A stretch of DNA of 10,028 nt, from contig JAHFGZ010000007.1 of NCBI GenBank assembly GCA_023247155.1, forward strand, positions 21,519 to 31,546, read 5' to 3'. The stretch's first letter is position 1. Each line of letters starts with the position of its first letter. The notes under the pieces are model-generated. The model did no database searches. It was not told the DNA's origin and saw only the letters and a program-made list of their open reading frames with translations. Below, piece by piece: positions 6,429-10,028 of the stretch. This stretch comes from Candidatus Omnitrophota bacterium (lineage in GTDB: Bacteria > Omnitrophota > Gorgyraeia > Aquiviventales > Aquiviventaceae). Both the position numbers and the translations under genes were made by a program.

Positions 6429-7456
6429 GCGGCAGGCGCGAGGCGCGCGCGGAAGAAGCGGAGGCTGGCGGACTTCAGATAGGGGAGCGCGAGGTAGGCG
6501 GTGTAGTGGCCGAGGGGGAGGAAGGTCACTCGGGGCCGTCCCAGCGCCCGCCAGAGCCGGAGGGCGTTTTCCCGCCCGATGGTGCGGTCGAAGACCGCGA
6601 TGACCATGAACAGGTCCTCCGCGTCCACGTGCGGGGCCAGGCGTAGCGGGTCCGTGCGCACCTCCTGCCGCAGCCGCGCCTCCAGGGTCGCCAGGTCCAG
6701 GCGGTTGCGCGCCAGGTACTGCGCGCGGGGCTTGGCCAGCAGCCGGTCGGGCGACGCGACGAGGATGTCCGGGACGCTGCCGCCGGCGAGGGCGACGACG
6801 TGCGCGCGCAGGCGCGGCTCGACGGCGGCGGCCACCACGCTGGCGATGCCGCCCATGCTGATGCCGAAGCTGCCCAGCCGGTCCGGATCGACCCGCTCAT
6901 GCGCGGCCATCCAGTCGACCACCTGCCGGATGCGCAGCACCCCCTGGCGGAGCAGGAGCTCGATATGCCCCACCGGGTGCTCCGGCGAGAGCTTGAGCGT
7001 CTTGCGGTGCACCAGGGCGACGTGGAACCCGTGGGCCGCCAGGAAGCGGCAGATCCCGCGCTCGAGCGGGTAGTCGCCCCCGAGGATGGGGTTGAAGAGG
7101 ATGGCGGGCCGCCGGCCCGGCGCCTTCGACTCGAACCACTCGCACTCGACCACCGGCTCCGTGGGCGCCAGGTCCTCCGCCGCCAGCGGGAACCGCACCA
7201 GGAACTCGCGAAAACCGGGGTGCTCGCCGAGGAGCAACACGGTCGTCCCGTGCGCGCGGCGGGGGTAGTCGTAGTACGATGACAGCTCGGCCGGGAGCGG
7301 CGGGGGCCGGGCGGGCTGGCCGTGCATCGGCAGCGACGCGCAGCCGCCGGTGACGAGCAGCAGGCTGCTCGTCGCGATCAGCCGAACGATAGTCCCGGGG
7401 ACAGGTCCATTTTTGCCCCCCTCATCCGCCGGCAAAAATAGACCAGTCCTCCTCAT
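6425..7456 (-). CDS. Alpha/beta-hydrolase lipoprotein
   Basis: A 343-residue alpha/beta-hydrolase-fold esterase or peptidase-like enzyme on a lipoprotein signal. Predicted catalytic triad: Ser200 in the nucleophile elbow GSFGISMGG, Asp290 in AVFDRTIG, and His317 in LGHYTAYL. RPAILFNPILGGDYPLERG (about 110-135) is the expected oxyanion-side strand. Lipobox: LLLVTGGC with Cys39, so it is probably anchored to a membrane facing the periplasm or surface. The only ATG is at 7456, overlapping the PHP gene's stop (ATGA). The first 23 residues (MRRTGLFLPADEGG...) are translated from the 74-bp palindromic repeat, which makes the n-region unusually long. The codon where a normal lipoprotein start would be expected, just before RLIATSS, is GTT and not a start. 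Substrate unknown. The stop overlaps the ispH promoter. Confidence 0.85.
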   Translation of the reverse strand: MRRTGLFLPADEGGKNGPVPGTIVRLIATSSLLLVTGGCASLPMHGQPARPPPLPAELSSYYDYPRRAHGTTVLLLGEHPGFREFLVRFPLAAEDLAPTEPVVECEWFESKAPGRRPAILFNPILGGDYPLERGICRFLAAHGFHVALVHRKTLKLSPEHPVGHIELLLRQGVLRIRQVVDWMAAHERVDPDRLGSFGISMGGIASVVAAAVEPRLRAHVVALAGGSVPDILVASPDRLLAKPRAQYLARNRLDLATLEARLRQEVRTDPLRLAPHVDAEDLFMVIAVFDRTIGRENALRLWRALGRPRVTFLPLGHYTAYLALPYLKSASLRFFRARLAPAA

Positions 7457-7460
7457 TTGT
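7387..7460. repeat. 74-bp REP-like palindrome, copy A
   Basis: Matches 8571-8644 at 72 of 74 positions (differences at 7417 and 7426). It has 19-bp arms, 7399-7417 and 7431-7449, with two mispairs and a 13-nt loop; the core is GGACAGGTCCATTTTTGC with its inverted copy. It contains the last Lys codon and TGA of the PHP gene and the ATG and first 23 codons of the hydrolase gene. On the - strand the ATG is directly followed by AGGAGG, a perfect anti-16S match, but no start codon sits at the usual distance after it. A further 12 bp (7373-7384) also match the other copy after a short gap. Confidence 0.9.
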
Positions 7461-8568
7461 GCACATAGATGGGGTTCGAGAAGATCCACGGCGTGTTGTG
7501 CCGCGTCGCCTCGAGGCGGTACGCGCCGGGCTGCGTGACGGGGATCTCCCACGCCGCGCCCGTCGTCAACGCGATGCGCCGGCCGTCCTTGAACAGCGAG
7601 AGCTGGGCGGGGGCGGGCAGCGAGGCGACGAGGCGCAGGTCGGGCGCCAGGGCGACCTCATCGCCCATGATCCCGACCACCTTCCCATCGGCCGTCGCCG
7701 CGAACTGGAACCCCTTCGCCGGAACGGCCAGCTCAATGGAGAGGTACGCGTGCCCCTGGCGGAGCGCCGCGTAGACCGCCTCGGCGGTCAGCTCCCCCGG
7801 CGGGGTCAGGACGTGCGTGCGGGCCATTTGGAACATGACCGCGTAGGGCGCGAACGTGAGCCCCGCGAGATGAAACTCGTGGGCGTCGGCCGACCCGATA
7901 CCCACGATCCGGCCGCGCCGGCGGATGAGTTCGTCCCAGGTCGCCAGCGGGTCGTAGGGCCGGTCGAGGAGGGAGAGGTAGAAGGGCTCGGCCGCCGCGG
8001 TGAGCGTCCAGAGGGCGAGCCGCAGCCGGTTCTCGTCGAGCGTGTCGTGGGCGACGTTGTAGACCTCGATGCCGGTGAACCCCGTCACCGACCAATCCTT
8101 CCACCGACCCCTCTTGAAGTACGGGTGGGCGATGAAACCAACCCCCCCTTGTCGGTTGACCTCATCGATGACCTGCTGGGTGGTGAGCTGGTGGCGGTCG
8201 ATCTCCTCCGTCACGTTCAGTGCCAGGTAGTGGCCGTCGCGCGTCGAGATTTCCATTCCGATGAGCGCCAGGACCGACCCGTGCCAGCCCTGGCGCCCCT
8301 CCCGGAGCGGCTGGAGCGTGTTGTGCTCCGTGAAGATGAGGTAGTCCAGCCCCTGGGCGTTGGCGACGCGGATCGCGTCCTCGAACCGCCCGTGCGCGTC
8401 ATGCGAGTAGGTCGTGTGGATATGGATGACGCCCGCGTGGTCGTCATAGCCGTCATCGAGCGCCTGCGCCGGCTTCTGGCCGAGCGGGTCGCCCACCCGC
8501 GGGAGGTGGGTGAGCACTGCGCACCCCGCCAAGGCGAGCAGCGGGAGCAGCGCCGCGATCAGCCGCAT
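7453..8568 (-). CDS. PHP-domain metal-dependent phosphoesterase lipoprotein
   Basis: A 371-residue protein with an N-terminal lipoprotein signal (MRLIAALLPLLALAGC, Cys16) and a PHP (polymerase and histidinol phosphatase) hydrolase domain. Motifs in order: HIHTTYSHD (H49, H51), FTEHNTL, GMEISTRDGHYLAL, GFIAHPYF and GIGSADAHEFH, together a complete set of PHP metal ligands. The C-terminal ~100 residues (from about ATADGKVVGIMG) are beta-rich and end SNPIYVHK, resembling the sandwich domain often fused to exported PHP proteins. It should hydrolyse a phosphate ester in the periplasm or at the cell surface; the substrate is unknown. I preferred the ATG at 8568 because it starts directly at a normal lipoprotein signal. 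The in-frame ATG at 8640, overlapping the previous stop (ATGA), would add 24 residues encoded by a palindromic repeat and cannot be excluded. It is part of the leftward operon. Confidence 0.88.
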   Translation of the reverse strand: MRLIAALLPLLALAGCAVLTHLPRVGDPLGQKPAQALDDGYDDHAGVIHIHTTYSHDAHGRFEDAIRVANAQGLDYLIFTEHNTLQPLREGRQGWHGSVLALIGMEISTRDGHYLALNVTEEIDRHQLTTQQVIDEVNRQGGVGFIAHPYFKRGRWKDWSVTGFTGIEVYNVAHDTLDENRLRLALWTLTAAAEPFYLSLLDRPYDPLATWDELIRRRGRIVGIGSADAHEFHLAGLTFAPYAVMFQMARTHVLTPPGELTAEAVYAALRQGHAYLSIELAVPAKGFQFAATADGKVVGIMGDEVALAPDLRLVASLPAPAQLSLFKDGRRIALTTGAAWEIPVTQPGAYRLEATRHNTPWIFSNPIYVHK

Positions 8569-8570
8569 CG

Positions 8571-8644
8571 CGATAGTCCCGGGGACAGGTCCATTTTTGC
8601 TCCCCTCATTCGCCGGCAAAAATAGACCAGTCCTCCTCATTTGT
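8571..8644. repeat. 74-bp REP-like palindrome, copy B
   Basis: Second copy of the element at 7387-7460, 1184 bp away, same orientation, 72/74 identical. The arms are 8583-8601 and 8615-8633. It contains the last Lys codon and TGA of the TldE-like gene and, on the - strand, an ATG that opens a frame continuous with the PHP lipoprotein. The two differences from copy A change codons (Asp to Asn, Gly to Ser) if the element is translated. The repeat ends 3 nt before the ATG at 8568. Confidence 0.9.
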
Positions 8645-9986
8645 CGGAGCGGCCGGTGAACCGGAACGCGGCGAGGTGGAGCGCCGGCAGGACCGCGCAG
8701 CCCAGCTCTTGGCTGGGGTCGGCGACGAGCCGGCGCTCCCGGGAAACACCCCGGACGCGGCTGAACGCTTCGAGCAGCCCCTGGGTGAACCGGAGGGTCG
8801 CAACCGGCGCGGTCACGCGGCCGTCCTCGATGAGGAACGCCCCTTCGCGCGTGAGGCCGGTCATCAGCGCCTCCCGCGGGTTGAGCAGCCCGTTGACGTA
8901 GTGGAAGCGGGGGATCAGCAGGCCGCGTGCGCAGGCGCGGATCATGCGGGCGACGGTGGTCCGGCCCGGCGCGAGGCAAAGGTGCAGCGGCAGCGGCCCC
9001 TCGGTTTCATCGTAGGGCATGGCGTGGCCGGTCGAGGAACGTCCGAACCGCGCGCCATAGGCTGAGTCGTACACCACGCCGGAGGCGCATCCGCGGTCGA
9101 TGAGCACGGTGCGCTGTTTGGGCGTGCCCTCGAAGTCGAACGGCATCCGCAAGGCCTCCGGGTCGTTGCCATCGTCGTAGATGGTGAGCTGCCGGTCGCA
9201 GACCTGCTCTCCCAGGCGCCCGGCGAGGAAGCTGGTCCGCTCCGCCAGGCTCTTCGCCCCGAAGGCGATCGAGCCGAGCCACGCCATCAGCTCGGCGACC
9301 GCCTCCGGCTCCAGGATCACTTCGTAGGACCCAAGCGGGGGCGTCACCGGCTCCCGGCGGTGGAGCGATTGGCTGAGCGACCGCTGGAGGAGCGTGTCGA
9401 GGTCGAGCCGGCGCACGTCCCGGTGCACCCCGCTGGCGTAGCCGGAGAGCCGGCCGTACATCGTGACGAGCTTGGCGCCGGCGACGGTGGACGCGGCGTA
9501 GCAGCGGACCCCGGCGGAGTTGGCCACGGCGAACTCGTCGTCGCCGAGCACGAACGACCCGGCCAGTGACGCCCCGGCGCCCTGGCAGAGGCGGAAGAGC
9601 CGCTTGAGCGAGGCGACGGCGGCCTCCGGCGCGAGGCGGACGGTTGCCGGCACATGGTCGGCCCTCGTCGTGATGCGGTGCCGCGCCGGCAGGGGGGCGA
9701 GGCTCTCCTGCGGCGGCGCATACCGGGCGATCCGCTCGGCGGCGCGCACGCACCGCGCCAGCCCCTGCGGCTCCAGCGTGTCGGCGCTGGCCACCCCCAC
9801 CCGGCGGTCCCGGGCGACCTTCACGATGACGTTGACGCGCTCCTGGACGAGGGTTTGGTGGATCGCGTCGTAGGCGAATCGGACCACCCGGCGGGTCGTC
9901 GCGTGGGCGCACACGCTGACCCCGTCGGCCTTCGTCCGCTTCACCACCTTCGCGAGCGCCGCCAGCAACCGCGAGTCGCCAATCAT
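8637..9986 (-). CDS. TldD/PmbA family protein, TldE (PmbA)-like
   Basis: A 449-residue member of the TldD/TldE (PmbA) modulator-of-gyrase family. The two paralogues form a cytoplasmic heterodimeric protease; TldD carries the zinc site (HExxxH) and TldE lacks it. No HExxH or HExxxH motif is present here, so this is the non-catalytic TldE type. Seen: an N-terminal alpha/beta domain (LLAALAKVVKRTKADGVSV to about residue 100), then GSYEVILEPEAVAELMAWLGS, FDFEGTPKQRTVLIDRG, YDSAYGARFGRSSTGHA, and a C-terminal IEDGRVTAPVATLRFTQGLLEAF. I chose the ATG at 9986; an in-frame ATG at 10026-10028 on the window edge would add 14 residues, and the frame may continue outside. A TldD partner is expected just upstream, beyond 10028. 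Its stop overlaps an ATG (ATGA) inside a repeat, so it heads the lipoprotein operon or continues one from outside. Confidence 0.85.
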   Translation of the reverse strand: MIGDSRLLAALAKVVKRTKADGVSVCAHATTRRVVRFAYDAIHQTLVQERVNVIVKVARDRRVGVASADTLEPQGLARCVRAAERIARYAPPQESLAPLPARHRITTRADHVPATVRLAPEAAVASLKRLFRLCQGAGASLAGSFVLGDDEFAVANSAGVRCYAASTVAGAKLVTMYGRLSGYASGVHRDVRRLDLDTLLQRSLSQSLHRREPVTPPLGSYEVILEPEAVAELMAWLGSIAFGAKSLAERTSFLAGRLGEQVCDRQLTIYDDGNDPEALRMPFDFEGTPKQRTVLIDRGCASGVVYDSAYGARFGRSSTGHAMPYDETEGPLPLHLCLAPGRTTVARMIRACARGLLIPRFHYVNGLLNPREALMTGLTREGAFLIEDGRVTAPVATLRFTQGLLEAFSRVRGVSRERRLVADPSQELGCAVLPALHLAAFRFTGRSDK

Positions 9987-10028
9987 GCCCGGTGAGGCCT
10001 CATTGTGCAGGCGCCACGGTCGCCCCAT

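Noticed and set aside
7387..7460. Intrinsic terminators formed by the palindromes
   Set aside because: The arms are long and AT-rich in the middle, no T-run follows the stem on either strand, and the elements lie inside open reading frames of coupled genes.
5574..8625. Long rightward frames (5574-6482, 7459-8625) opposite ispH and the PHP gene
   Set aside because: Asp/Arg/Val-rich shadow translation; the leftward frames carry complete catalytic motifs.
7387..8644. CRISPR array or composite transposon bounded by the two 74-bp repeats
   Set aside because: There are only two copies, 1184 bp apart, with a complete gene between them and no transposase, terminal-repeat pair in opposite orientation or spacer pattern.
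8637..10028. Modified-peptide (RiPP) cluster suggested by the TldE-like gene
   Set aside because: No precursor peptide, cyclodehydratase or exporter is visible in the window; TldD/TldE are common housekeeping genes.

Overview
The window is about 10 kb of very GC-rich (roughly 70% by eye) bacterial chromosome, densely packed with genes. The organism is probably Gram-negative: two proteins have clear lipoprotein signal peptides, two others have Sec signals, and isoprenoids are made by the MEP pathway (ispH). I see no phage, transposase or plasmid gene. The combination of high GC, many ATGA gene overlaps and short palindromic REP-like elements suits an uncultivated soil, sediment or groundwater lineage (Methylomirabilota/Rokubacteria, Omnitrophota and Desulfobacterota-like groups come to mind). 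No marker here settles the phylum.

Left part (1-2454): the 3' end of a secreted-type staphylococcal-nuclease-like gene runs rightward and meets a small TPR-protein gene running leftward; their stop codons share one TTAA. The TPR gene is divergent from a tRNA nucleotidyltransferase/poly(A) polymerase-family gene with a C-terminal HD domain, and the short AT-richer gap between them probably holds the promoters. Centre-left (2457-4996): two genes follow the nucleotidyltransferase almost without a gap, a neutral-ceramidase-family protein and a C45-type (penicillin acyltransferase-like) Ntn amidase. They overlap by ATGA, both carry signal peptides, and they look like an exported amide/lipid hydrolase pair.

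Right part (5044-10028): all genes run leftward. In transcription order they are a TldE/PmbA-like protein (its 5' end near the window edge), a PHP-domain lipoprotein, an alpha/beta-hydrolase lipoprotein, ispH with its own near-consensus promoter, and a YjbQ-family gene. Most junctions are 4-bp stop/start overlaps. The yjbQ start appears to be CTG, inside a CTGA overlap with the ispH stop.

The most striking feature is a set of REP-like palindromes. Two 74-bp copies, 72/74 identical, sit exactly at the tldE/PHP and PHP/hydrolase junctions. Each supplies the last Lys codon and stop of the upstream gene and the ATG of an in-frame extension of the downstream lipoprotein. A third, different palindrome (2463-2523) is likewise in frame in the first codons of the ceramidase-like protein. 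All three therefore lie at the 5' end of an exported-protein gene and can be translated into its signal-peptide n-region. I found no defence system, CRISPR array, RNA gene or biosynthetic cluster.
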